64,000 bases of DNA, taken from assembly GCA_900540855.1 (NCBI GenBank), contig UQHK01000001.1, positions 1-64,000 on the forward strand. Direction: 5' to 3'. The notes under the pieces are model-generated. The model saw only the letters and a list, made by a program, of their open reading frames with translations. It was not told the origin of the DNA and did not search any database. Shown one piece after another: positions 1 to 8,225 of the stretch. Within the stretch, counting starts at the first letter, position 1. Each line of letters starts with the position of its first letter. Made by a program: the position numbers and the translations under genes. Origin of the DNA: an uncultured Collinsella sp. (GTDB lineage: Bacteria > Actinomycetota > Coriobacteriia > Coriobacteriales > Coriobacteriaceae).

Positions 1-257
1 GAAAAGTGCGAACATAAAAACAGTTTCATCAATATTCTCCTTTATATATAAATTCTTATTTGTTGAACTAAGCCGTGTATACCATTCTTTCCAATGAAAG
101 AACGCCCTAATATAGCGAAATTTTGCCGTTTTCCTGCGTACGTGCGTACACACTCCACAGGAATTCTAAGGGGCCTGCCCCCTTAGCACACGGGCTTTGG
201 AATAAAGTCTAGTGTGTTACGCCTTGCCAGAGGTGTACAGGCTCCCGGTATGCACGT
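1..257. other. AT-richer non-coding stretch at left edge
   Basis: No convincing gene is visible. The first 120 bases are clearly more AT-rich than the rest of the window. A perfect 8-bp hairpin (CTAAGGGG, loop, CCCCTTAG) lies at 166-186, but no T-tract follows on either strand, so it is not a canonical terminator. A gene ending left of the window cannot be excluded. Confidence 0.4.
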
Positions 258-282
258 ACGAGGCAATTGCCATCAATGCGCC

Positions 283-472
283 ATATAAGTGGCGATCAAG
301 TTCGCATAAAGCGACCTTGATCCCGCAAAACAAAAGGCAGGATACCATCACCACGATGATACCCTGCCTCTGTTCGTCCCTGTTTACCGTTCCGAGTAGT
401 CCTTCCGCAGAATTTCCGATAAACAAAAAACGTACCCGAACCCTTTCTCGTAAAGAATCGGGTTCGAGTACG
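283..472. other. cluster of stem-loops, no gene seen
   Basis: Consecutive inverted repeats are visible. GATCAAG at 294-300 pairs with CTTGATC at 316-322. GGCAGG at 336-341 pairs with CCTGCC at 363-368, with ATCA/TGAT extending the stem. CGTACCCGAACCC at 431-443 pairs, with one mismatch, with GGGTTCGAGTACG at 460-472. Short reading frames crossing the region show no ribosome binding site and no recognisable domain. It could be a structured RNA or a decayed repeat; the function is unknown. Confidence 0.4.
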
Positions 473-491
473 AACTGAATGCTGGAGCAAT

Positions 492-530
492 AAAAAACCA
501 CCAGAAAGGTGCCTGTCTCCTTTGTGGTTG
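492..530 (-). terminator. terminator of the dehydrogenase gene
   Basis: On the minus strand an imperfect hairpin (ACCACAAAGG ... CCTTTCTGGTGGT) is followed by a run of six T, 14 bases after the dehydrogenase stop codon. The same hairpin sequence family recurs at 8157-8194. Confidence 0.8.
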
Positions 531-543
531 TTTTGGGCCAGTC

Positions 544-1626
544 CTAGAGCGTGTGGCCGTAGGCGTTGGCGGCCTTGATGGCGGCGGCGAACTTCTCGTC
601 GGTGAAGGGCTCCGGGTTACCCTGCTTCCACTCGTTGGTGGCGTGCGCATACTCGCACAGCGCCGGGATTTCGGCCTCGGTAAGGCCGACCTGCTCAAGC
701 GTCACAGGCAGACCCATCTGCTTGTTAAAGGCGGCGTAGCGCTCAAGGTTCTCGGTATCGCCCGTATAGGCAAACAGCACGAGCACGCCCAGGCTCACGA
801 CCTCGCCGTGCAGATAGGTTCCCTCGCGCGGAATGCTGCACGTCGCATTGTAGAACGCGTGCGCCACGCTCGAGTTGTAGTAGTAATCGTTTTGGTTGGT
901 CAGGTTCGAGACATAGCCCGTGTTGACCACGATGTCGAGCGCGATCTGCTTGACGGCCTCGCTCGACAGATTCTGGTGCACATCCTCAAGACCCTGGACG
1001 CCATAGGTAAACAGCGGCTCGGAGCAGGTGTGGGCAAGCGCCAGGCCAAGGCCGGCCGTGTGCTCCAGGTTGCCGGCGCTCGTGGCGTACTCGACCTCGG
1101 GCTGCTTGGACAGGGCATCACCCACGCCGGCCCAGAAGTATTCCGCCGGTGCCTCGGCGATGATCTTGGGGTTGATGAAGATGTGCGCCGGGCGGTTGGG
1201 ATACGAATAGCCCTCGAGCGAGCCGTCGTCGTTGTACACGACGGCAATGGCGGTCGCGGCCGAGCAGTTGGAGCAGATCGTCGGTACCGTAAAGACGATC
1301 TTCTTGAGCTCGATGGCCGCCGTCTTGACGGTGTCGAGCGCTTTGCCGCCGCCGCATGCGATGAGCACATCGGCCTCTCGGCAGGCGGGGGAGTTAACAA
1401 GCTTGGCGATATTGGCACGCGTGCTGTTGGTGCCGTAGACGCGTGTCTCCAGAATCTCGATGTCGGTGCCCTCCAGTGCCGCTTCGATACTGGGAAGCGC
1501 CGCGGCCAGTGCTCGTTTTCCACCGATAATCGCGACCTTGGCCGCTCCGTACTCGTCCAGCGCGCCGGGCAGCTCGTCAAAGCAGTCCTCGCCGACGGTG
1601 TAGTCGCTCATTCCAATCGTGCGCAT
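544..1626 (-). CDS. iron-containing alcohol dehydrogenase family protein, GldA-like
   Basis: The 360-residue protein belongs to the metal-dependent (type III) alcohol/glycerol dehydrogenase family, which oxidises polyols or alcohols with NAD(P). The dinucleotide-binding GGGKALDTVK motif is present. Candidate metal ligands appear in order: Asp in AGVGDALSK, His in SVAHAFYNA, and His in YLHGEVVSLG. Length fits GldA. A good Shine-Dalgarno sequence (GAAAGAAGG on the minus strand) precedes the ATG at 1626. The gene is monocistronic, divergent from ileS, and ends in its own terminator. The exact substrate (glycerol, hydroxyacetone or another alcohol) cannot be told from sequence. Confidence 0.85.
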   Translation of the reverse strand: MRTIGMSDYTVGEDCFDELPGALDEYGAAKVAIIGGKRALAAALPSIEAALEGTDIEILETRVYGTNSTRANIAKLVNSPACREADVLIACGGGKALDTVKTAAIELKKIVFTVPTICSNCSAATAIAVVYNDDGSLEGYSYPNRPAHIFINPKIIAEAPAEYFWAGVGDALSKQPEVEYATSAGNLEHTAGLGLALAHTCSEPLFTYGVQGLEDVHQNLSSEAVKQIALDIVVNTGYVSNLTNQNDYYYNSSVAHAFYNATCSIPREGTYLHGEVVSLGVLVLFAYTGDTENLERYAAFNKQMGLPVTLEQVGLTEAEIPALCEYAHATNEWKQGNPEPFTDEKFAAAIKAANAYGHTL

Positions 1627-1740
1627 AGCAGCCTTCTTTCGTTAGATAAAGTGCTTTCAGGTATTTTGCTCCAAGTGAGTGCTTGCGATCGCGAGAAATT
1701 ACTAAAGTATGAAACCGATGTTGAGGGTTTTTCGCCGGCG

Positions 1741-1769
1741 TTGACCGTGCTACCATACAGCGCATAAGC
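1741..1769 (+). promoter_or_regulatory. possible promoter of the ileS leader
   Basis: TTGACC at 1741-1746 is followed about 17 bases later by a weak -10 (ATAAGC/CATAAG) just upstream of the T-box leader. The -35 is good and the -10 is poor, so the exact start is uncertain. Confidence 0.4.
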
Positions 1770-1770
1770 G

Positions 1771-2069
1771 TTGATGGGGACGAGTAGTCGGCCGTCCGCA
1801 TGCTACAGAGAACGGGGAGCGCTGAGAACCCGTGCATGCGACCGATGAAAATCACCCCGGAGCTGCGGTCCCAACGGACGCGCCGTACAGGCACGTCTTA
1901 GTAGACATCGCCGAGATGGTCGTCGATACAGGCCAGCCGAGTAACGGATGCGAGCGCGCTGTAATGCGGGCGAGGGCATCTAAGCTGGGTGGTTAAGCGA
2001 AGAGCTTTTGCGGGCACACGGCCCGTTTTGTGGCGCTTCGTCCCAGCTTGTAGGGACGGGCGCTTTTTT
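1771..2069 (+). promoter_or_regulatory. isoleucine T-box leader with terminator
   Basis: The leader upstream of ileS shows T-box features: stem I conserved elements (GACGAGTAG near 1780 and GAGAACGGGGAGC near 1807), and a specifier loop GATGAAAATCACCCCGG in which ATC at 1851-1853 is an isoleucine codon. A T-box-like GGGTGGTTAAGCG near 1987-1999 has a TGGT bulge able to pair with the ACCA end of uncharged tRNA-Ile. A terminator hairpin at 2033-2069 (GCGC..GTCCC / GGGAC..CGC plus six T) follows. Uncharged tRNA-Ile is expected to favour antitermination and IleRS synthesis. Confidence 0.85.
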
Positions 2070-2112
2070 GGTGCCCAACGGGCGTGCGCGCCCACGACAT
2101 GAAAGGGGTACC

Positions 2113-4914
2113 GTGGCAAACGAGTACAAGCAGACGATGAATCTGCCCAAAACCGGTTTTCCCATGCGTGCCGGTCTTTCCAAGTCCGAGCCCAAGCGAC
2201 TCAAGGACTGGCAGGACAACAAGGTCTACGAGCAAGTTCTGAAGAAGAACGAGGGTCACAAGAAGTTCGTGCTGCACGACGGCCCTCCGTACGCCAACGG
2301 TCCGATCCACATCGGCCACGCCATGAACAAGATTTCTAAGGACATGATCAACCGCTACTGGATGATGCAGGGCTATGAGGTTCCCTACGTCCCCGGTTGG
2401 GACTGCCACGGCCAGCCGATCGAGCACAAGGTCGAGGAGAAGCTCGGCACCGAGAAGTTCAACCAGACTTCCACGGCCAAGATTCGTGAGCTCTGCAACG
2501 AGTTCGCTGTCGAGAACATTGAGCTTCAGAAGGCCGGTTTCCGTCGCTTGGGCGTGCTCGGCGACTGGGACAACCCCTACCTGACGCTCTATCACCAGCA
2601 TGACGCCGCCGACATCGAGGTTTTCAAGGCGATGTTCGATAAGGGCATGATCTATCGCGGCCACAAGCCGGTTCACTGGTGCAAGCACTGCCACACTGCG
2701 CTGGCCGAGGCCGAGATCGAGTACTCCGACGAGACGAGCCCGTCCATCTTCGTGCGCTTTGAGATGACCTCCAAGCCCGCCGGCCTCGAGGACTTCGACG
2801 GCCCGGTCGACTTTATCATCTGGACGACCACGCCGTGGACCATTCCCTCCGACCAGGCCGTTTCCCTTAAGCCCGGCGCCGCCTACGTCGCCGTTGAGCA
2901 CGATGGTCGTGCCGAGGTCATGCTCGAGGACCTGGCTCCCAAGTGCTGCGAGGAGTTTGGCTGGGAGTACACCCCGGTCATGGTCGACGGCAAGCCCTAT
3001 GTGGTTCCCGCCGAGACCTTCCACCACATCCGCTACAAGCAGCCGATCTTTGACGGCGTCGAGGGCGTGGCGCTGCTGGCCGATTACGTCGGTGTCGACG
3101 ACGGTACCGGTATCGTCCACAACTCGCCCGGCCACGGCGTTGACGACTACTTTGCCTGCCTCAAGGAGGGCATCACCGACATCTGCATGCCGGTCGATGA
3201 CGACGGCAAGTTCTACACCGGTGAGGAGTTTGGTACTGGTGGCCCCTTCAGCGGTATGGATACCGATGAGGCCAACCCGCACATCATCGAGTTCCTGCGC
3301 GAGCGCGGCACCCTGGTCCTCGAGAAAAAGATCACGCACAGCTATCCGCACTGCTGGCGCTGCAAGCACCCGGTGCTCTTCCGTGCTACCGACCAGTGGT
3401 TCGTCTCGATGGACAAGACCGGTTTGCGCGAGCAGGCTGGCAAGGAGGTCCGTGAGAACGTCAAGTGGTATCCGGCCCACGCGGCAAACCGCATCGGCGC
3501 CATGGTCGAGCAGCGTCCCGACTGGTGCATCAGCCGTCAGCGCAACTGGGGCGTGCCTATCCCGAGCTACACATGCGCCGACTGCGGCGAGAAGGTCATG
3601 AACGACGCCACGCTCGACGCCGTCATCAAGCTCTTTCACGAGAAGGGCTCCGACGCCTGGTTCACTGACGCTCCCGAGAGCTACCTGGGCGAGGCCTGCG
3701 TCTGCCCCAAGTGCGGCGGCCATCACCTCAAGGCTGATAAGGACATCCTTGACGTGTGGTGGGACTCCGGCGTGTCTTGGAAGGCCGTCTGCGAGTACCG
3801 TCCCGAGCTGGAGTACCCGGCGGACGTCTACCTCGAGGGTTCTGACCAGCACCGCGGTTGGTTCCAGAGCTCACTGCTCACCTCGGTGGGCGCCAACGGC
3901 CACGCTCCGTACAAGGCGGTCGTCTCGCAGGGCTTCACCCTCGACGGCCAGGGCCGTAAGATGTCTAAGTCACTCGGCAACGTCATCGACCCCAACAAGG
4001 TCTGCGACGAGATGGGTGCCGACATCATCCGTCTGTGGGTCGCCTCCGTCGATACCAGCTCCGACGTCTCCATCGACCACGAGATTCTCGCTCGTACGTC
4101 CGATGCCTACCGTCGTTTCCGCAACACGCTGCGCTTCCTGCTCTCCGAGCTCGAGGGTCAGTTTGAGCCCGAGACCGACGGCGTCGCCTTTGCCGACCTG
4201 CTGCCGCTCGACAAGCTCATGGTTGCCCGCCTGACTCAGGTCCAGGCCGAGGTTGACGATGCTTATGCCAGCTACGAGTTCCCGCGTGCCTACCGTGCAC
4301 TCTACGACTTCGTGGTGACTGAGCTTTCCAACGTGTACCTCGACGCCCTGAAGGACCGTCTGTACTGCGAGAAGCCCGGCTCGCTCGAGCGTCGCAGCGC
4401 CCAAACCGTGCTGGCCGAGCTCTTCTCGATGCTCATGCGCGACCTGCAGCCGATCCTGTCCTACACGGTCGACGAGGCCATGGCCTATGCGCCCGCCGGC
4501 TGCGTCGATCATCAGAAGTACGCCGCGCTGCTCGATTGGTACAAGTCGCCCATCACGATCGACGAGGCCAATGAGTTTGAGGGCGTGCTCGAGGCTTCAC
4601 TCGAGCTCCGTAGCGCCGTGACCAAGGCCCTTGAGGACGCCCGCTCCGCCGGCACCTTCACCAAGAGCCAGCAGGTCCGCGTCAAGGCGGTCGTTCCCGC
4701 CGAGATGTACGCGCTGCTGACCGGCGACAAGGCCGTCGACCTGGCCGAGTTCTACATCGTCTCCGATGTTGAGCTTACCCAGGGCGAGGAGCTTTCTGTT
4801 GCCATCGATGCTGCCGAGGGCGAGTGCTGCGACCGTTGCTGGAACTACCGCACCACCGTCGGCGAGTACAACGGCCACGCTCACATTTGCAAGAGGTGTG
4901 CGGACGCCTTGTAG
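2113..4914 (+). CDS. ileS: isoleucyl-tRNA synthetase
   Basis: This 933-residue class I aminoacyl-tRNA synthetase charges tRNA-Ile in the cytoplasm. The signature HIGH is at residues 66-69 and KMSKS at about 616-620. A C-terminal zinc-binding module with CxxC pairs (CCDRCWNY ... CKRC) occupies about 905-930, typical of bacterial eubacterial-type IleRS. The large CP1 editing insertion is present, judged from overall length. Start is GTG at 2113, eight bases after GAAAGGGG; longer frames starting upstream would overlap the leader terminator and were not used. Expression is controlled by the isoleucine T-box. Confidence 0.98.
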   Translation: MANEYKQTMNLPKTGFPMRAGLSKSEPKRLKDWQDNKVYEQVLKKNEGHKKFVLHDGPPYANGPIHIGHAMNKISKDMINRYWMMQGYEVPYVPGWDCHGQPIEHKVEEKLGTEKFNQTSTAKIRELCNEFAVENIELQKAGFRRLGVLGDWDNPYLTLYHQHDAADIEVFKAMFDKGMIYRGHKPVHWCKHCHTALAEAEIEYSDETSPSIFVRFEMTSKPAGLEDFDGPVDFIIWTTTPWTIPSDQAVSLKPGAAYVAVEHDGRAEVMLEDLAPKCCEEFGWEYTPVMVDGKPYVVPAETFHHIRYKQPIFDGVEGVALLADYVGVDDGTGIVHNSPGHGVDDYFACLKEGITDICMPVDDDGKFYTGEEFGTGGPFSGMDTDEANPHIIEFLRERGTLVLEKKITHSYPHCWRCKHPVLFRATDQWFVSMDKTGLREQAGKEVRENVKWYPAHAANRIGAMVEQRPDWCISRQRNWGVPIPSYTCADCGEKVMNDATLDAVIKLFHEKGSDAWFTDAPESYLGEACVCPKCGGHHLKADKDILDVWWDSGVSWKAVCEYRPELEYPADVYLEGSDQHRGWFQSSLLTSVGANGHAPYKAVVSQGFTLDGQGRKMSKSLGNVIDPNKVCDEMGADIIRLWVASVDTSSDVSIDHEILARTSDAYRRFRNTLRFLLSELEGQFEPETDGVAFADLLPLDKLMVARLTQVQAEVDDAYASYEFPRAYRALYDFVVTELSNVYLDALKDRLYCEKPGSLERRSAQTVLAELFSMLMRDLQPILSYTVDEAMAYAPAGCVDHQKYAALLDWYKSPITIDEANEFEGVLEASLELRSAVTKALEDARSAGTFTKSQQVRVKAVVPAEMYALLTGDKAVDLAEFYIVSDVELTQGEELSVAIDAAEGECCDRCWNYRTTVGEYNGHAHICKRCADAL

Positions 4915-4941
4915 TTACGCGGTTTTACCAAACCGCGTAAC
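4914..4941. terminator. perfect 12-bp hairpin at ileS end
   Basis: GTTACGCGGTTT at 4914-4925 and AAACCGCGTAAC at 4930-4941 form a perfect 12-bp stem with the loop TACC. The stem begins at the last base of the ileS stop codon. No T-tract follows directly, so termination or mRNA 3'-end protection are both possible. Confidence 0.55.
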
Positions 4942-4954
4942 CGGTTGACGCTGC

Positions 4955-5053
4955 AAACCCGCCAGAGCGGCAATCTGCCTTTCAACTTCGGCGGCATGAC
5001 CAGAAGGTCAATGCCGCCTCGTTTCAAGGCACCTTGCTCGCTCTGGCGGGTTT
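4955..5053. repeat. 99-bp nested inverted repeat between ileS and lspA
   Basis: The outer arms are a perfect 15-bp match (AAACCCGCCAGAGCG at 4955-4969 and its complement at 5039-5053). Inside is a short GCCTT/AAGGC pairing and an inner stem of 12 pairs (GGCGGCAT+GACC at 4990-5001 with 5006-5018) capped by AGAA. Four T follow the right arm. It may act as a terminator for ileS, or be a small palindromic mobile repeat (REP or MITE-like). Confidence 0.7.
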
Positions 5054-5154
5054 TCGCTGTCGGTAATGAATCATCGGCTATTTCGTTGCTGGTCAATATA
5101 AGATATTGCTTTGCGTTAAACGTAATTCGATTGTTTTGAGGGTAGGGGATTGAT

Positions 5155-5754
5155 TTGGGTCGTACTGGGGGTATGACGCCGCCTTTGCGTTGGCGGTTGG
5201 GTGTTGCTGGTGGGGTGGCGTTGGTTGTGCTGCTTGTTGACCAGCTGACCAAGCTTGCGGTTCGTGCCGTGGGCGACGCCTTGCATGTGACCGTCATCCC
5301 CGGTGTTTTCGACTTTATGTTTGTCCGCAATATCGGTGCTGCCTTTAGCATGGGCGAGGGGCATGGCATCGCGTTTGCCGTGCTGGCGTTGGCGGTCATT
5401 ATCGCTATTGCCGTGTACCTCGTTCGTGCACCTCAGCTCGCCCATCTTGAGGTTGTGGGCATGGCGATTGTTGCGGGTGGTGCTATCGGCAACGCTATCG
5501 ATCGTTTGGCCTTTGGCTTCGTGACCGATTTTATTGCCACCACCTTCATCGACTTCCCCGTCTTCAATGTGGCCGATATCGGCATTACGGTCGGTGTGGT
5601 GCTGGCGCTCTTCGGTTACATGTTCTTGAGCCCCGCGGCTCGTGAGGTCGATGCGACCGCCGAGCTTAACGCCCGTGACGAGGCCCGCGCCAAGCGCAAG
5701 GCTAAACAACGTGGGGAGCGTGCCCGCAAGATTCGCGAAAGGACTGAGCGCTAA
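5155..5754 (+). CDS. lspA: lipoprotein signal peptidase (signal peptidase II)
   Basis: The 199-residue integral membrane aspartyl protease removes signal peptides from prolipoproteins after diacylglyceryl transfer. About four hydrophobic segments are visible. The conserved blocks are VRNIGAAFS, GNAIDR (catalytic Asp) and FNVADIGI (second catalytic Asp). After the last membrane segment a basic Lys/Arg-rich tail of about 40 residues extends beyond the usual length. Start is TTG at 5155 after AGGGTAGGGGAT; ATG at 5173 is an alternative. The stop overlaps the next gene (TAATG), so the two are translationally coupled. Confidence 0.95.
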   Translation: MGRTGGMTPPLRWRLGVAGGVALVVLLVDQLTKLAVRAVGDALHVTVIPGVFDFMFVRNIGAAFSMGEGHGIAFAVLALAVIIAIAVYLVRAPQLAHLEVVGMAIVAGGAIGNAIDRLAFGFVTDFIATTFIDFPVFNVADIGITVGVVLALFGYMFLSPAAREVDATAELNARDEARAKRKAKQRGERARKIRERTER

Positions 5755-6767
5755 TGGCCGACATCCATATCCTTGTTGCCGACGATGCCGCTGGTCAGCG
5801 TCTTGACGCCTATCTGGGCGCCAATGACGGCTGCCCTACGCGCTCTGCCTGCGCACATCTGATTGAGGGTGGGGTCGTAGTGGTCAACGGCGAGACCTGC
5901 CTGTCCAAAAAGTACGCCGTGCGAGCCGGTGACCGTATTTCGGTTGATTTGCCCGAACCGCACGATCCCACCGACGTGATTCCCGAGGCCATCCCGCTCG
6001 ACATTCGCTATGAGGACGACTACCTCATCGTGCTCTCCAAGCAGCGCGGCCTGGTGTGCCATCCTGCGCATGGTCATGAGAGCGGTACGCTCGCGAATGC
6101 GCTGGTCTATCACTGCGGTATCGACCATCTGGGCACCGTGCAGGGCGAGGACCGCCCCGGTATCGTACATCGTTTGGATCGCGATACCTCGGGTCTTATG
6201 CTTGCGGCAAAGGACGACGATACCCAGCGCGCGCTCCAAAATCTTATCCGTACGCGCACGCTCGACCGCCGCTACATTACGCTCGTTCACGGTCATATCG
6301 CCATGGATGAGGGCACCATTAACACCGGCATTGCCCGTTCTACACGTGACCGTGTCAAGATGGCGGTTTCCGATGATCCTTTTGCACGCCAGGCCATCAC
6401 GACCTTTAAGGTCCTTGAGCGCTTTGATTCCACGCGCTTTGATGACGGCTACACACTCGTTGAGTGTCACCTGTTTACCGGTCGCACGCATCAGATTCGC
6501 GTGCACATGCGCCATATCAACCACGCCTGCGTGGGCGATCCGCTCTACGGTAAGTGCGATGCGCGTGCCGATCAGGGTCTGACCAGGCAATTTCTCCATT
6601 CCTGGCGCGTGGCGTTCGATCATCCCGTGACGGGAGAGCGCATTGAGTGCCGCGACGAGCTGCCGTGGGATCTCGCCGCCGTCCTCGACGACTTAGCCCC
6701 GCGTTCGCTTGGCCGCACTGCTGCCGGCGACGAAATCGTACCGCAGCTCGGCCTGCTCGAAGCCTAG
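5754..6767 (+). CDS. RluA-family pseudouridine synthase (RluD-like)
   Basis: This 337-residue enzyme isomerises uridines in structured RNA, most likely 23S rRNA. An S4 RNA-binding domain is at about residues 12-70. The catalytic domain carries the family signature HRLDRDTSGLML with the catalytic Asp. The later motif GRTHQIRVHM is also characteristic of RluA/RluD. The ATG overlaps the lspA stop, forming the common lspA-rluD pair. Which uridines are modified cannot be deduced from sequence. The C-terminal 30 residues beyond the catalytic core look unconserved. Confidence 0.93.
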   Translation: MADIHILVADDAAGQRLDAYLGANDGCPTRSACAHLIEGGVVVVNGETCLSKKYAVRAGDRISVDLPEPHDPTDVIPEAIPLDIRYEDDYLIVLSKQRGLVCHPAHGHESGTLANALVYHCGIDHLGTVQGEDRPGIVHRLDRDTSGLMLAAKDDDTQRALQNLIRTRTLDRRYITLVHGHIAMDEGTINTGIARSTRDRVKMAVSDDPFARQAITTFKVLERFDSTRFDDGYTLVECHLFTGRTHQIRVHMRHINHACVGDPLYGKCDARADQGLTRQFLHSWRVAFDHPVTGERIECRDELPWDLAAVLDDLAPRSLGRTAAGDEIVPQLGLLEA

Positions 6768-6849
6768 CCAGTATTAGGTGGTTTCTTGAACTCGGTAAGC
6801 CTGCGGTAAGATATACGGTTGTTTACGTAACACGTTCCTGGGAGCCTGC

Positions 6850-8145
6850 ATGCTCGCCTTTTTACAAACCAACACACCCATCGTGATCTTCAACCAGATT
6901 GTCGTCACGCTGCTCACGGTCTGCTTCTTGTACCAGGTGGTCTTCTTTGTCATCGGTGCTCTCCGCGGCGAGGTCGCGCCTCCCAAGGCCAAAAAACTCC
7001 ACCGGTATGCCTTCTTTATTGCAGCACACAACGAGGAGGCCGTTATCGCCAACCTCGTTCGCTCCATCAAGGACCAGGATTATCCGTCCGAGCTCATCGA
7101 GGTCTTCGTGGTCGCCGATGCTTGCACCGACAACACGGCGCAGCTCGCGCGCGAGGCCGGTGCCATTGTTTACGAGCGCAATGACCTGGCCCGCAAGGGC
7201 AAGAGCTGGGTCATGGACTTTGGTTTCGATCGCATTCTCAACGAGTATCCCGACACGTTTGAGGGCTACTTTATCTTCGATGCCGACAATGTTATCTCCC
7301 GCGATTACGTCTCCAAGATGAATGATGCCTTTGACCAGGGCTTTCATGTGGTCACGAGCTATCGTAACTCCAAGAACTTCGGCAGTTCGTGGATTTCCTC
7401 TGCCAACGCCACCTGGTATTTGCGTGAGGCCCGCTTCCTCAACAACGCGCGTAATATCTGCAAGACGTCCTGTGCCGTCTCGGGCTCGGGCTACCTTATC
7501 TCCGCCAGTGTTATCGAGGGCATGCACGGCTGGCAGTTCCATACACTGACCGAGGACATCCAGTTCACCACGTTCTGCGCCATTCACGGCATCCGCATCG
7601 GTTATGCGCCGGCGGAGTTCTTTGACGAGCAGCCGGTGACGTTTAAGGCGTCCTGGAAACAGCGCATGCGCTGGACCAAGGGCTTCTACCAGGTCTTTTT
7701 TACCTACGGCAAGCATCTGGTCAAGTCGACGTTCCGCTATCATCGCTTTGCCGCATATGACATGTTTATGACCATCGCTCCGGGCATGCTGCTGTCCCTG
7801 ATCTCCATGCTCGCCAATGCGACATTCCTCATCGTTGGCGGACTTTCGCATGGCTTCTTGGCCACCGAGGTCGAGATGCAGGCTTGTGCCGCCTCGCTCA
7901 TTATGACCTTCGCGATGATGTATCAGACCTTCTTTATCCTGGCGCTACTTACGACCATCTTCGAGTACAAGCACATTCATTGTGCGCAAAAGTGGCGCCT
8001 GGTGACCAACCTGTTTACCTTCCCGATCTTTATGTTCAGTTATATCCCCATTACGGTGGCTGCGTTGTTCCTGAAGGTCGACTGGGTCCCGACGCAACAC
8101 GCCGTCAACGTTACCCTCGACGAGGTCATGCAAGGCGCCAAATAA
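6850..8145 (+). CDS. membrane glycosyltransferase, family 2
   Basis: The 431-residue protein resembles processive GT2 enzymes. An N-terminal membrane segment (about 10-35) precedes a GT-A domain. This has an AAHNEEAVI nucleotide-sugar start motif, a FDADN acidic motif near residue 142 and QRMRW (QxxRW) near 270. At least three C-terminal hydrophobic segments follow. Such enzymes polymerise or transfer sugars at the membrane for exopolysaccharide or cell-envelope glycans. No polysaccharide genes flank it, so the product is unknown. It is preceded by a weak promoter-like TTGAAC/TAAGAT region and ends in a strong terminator. Confidence 0.85.
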   Translation: MLAFLQTNTPIVIFNQIVVTLLTVCFLYQVVFFVIGALRGEVAPPKAKKLHRYAFFIAAHNEEAVIANLVRSIKDQDYPSELIEVFVVADACTDNTAQLAREAGAIVYERNDLARKGKSWVMDFGFDRILNEYPDTFEGYFIFDADNVISRDYVSKMNDAFDQGFHVVTSYRNSKNFGSSWISSANATWYLREARFLNNARNICKTSCAVSGSGYLISASVIEGMHGWQFHTLTEDIQFTTFCAIHGIRIGYAPAEFFDEQPVTFKASWKQRMRWTKGFYQVFFTYGKHLVKSTFRYHRFAAYDMFMTIAPGMLLSLISMLANATFLIVGGLSHGFLATEVEMQACAASLIMTFAMMYQTFFILALLTTIFEYKHIHCAQKWRLVTNLFTFPIFMFSYIPITVAALFLKVDWVPTQHAVNVTLDEVMQGAK

Positions 8146-8156
8146 CCACCACCAAA

Positions 8157-8194
8157 ACCACCACAAAGGTGCCTGCACCTTTGTGGTGGTTTTT
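8157..8194 (+). terminator. rho-independent terminator
   Basis: A 16-bp inverted repeat, ACCACCACAAAGGTGC and its complement, is followed by five T after the glycosyltransferase. The stem sequence is related to the terminator at 492-530. Confidence 0.9.
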
Positions 8195-8225
8195 GCTTTT
8201 GAGTGACTGCCCAAGGAGGTTTTTA

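Noticed and set aside
217..501. Short frames on both strands in the left-edge stem-loop region
   Set aside because: They run through the inverted repeats, lack a Shine-Dalgarno sequence and show no domain.
553..1767. Plus-strand frame opposite the dehydrogenase
   Set aside because: No ribosome site or family match; the minus-strand frame has clear metal and NAD motifs.
1993..3852. Long minus-strand frame opposite ileS
   Set aside because: Same reasoning: it lies entirely opposite a certain gene and its translation is a Val/Leu/Asp-rich shadow.
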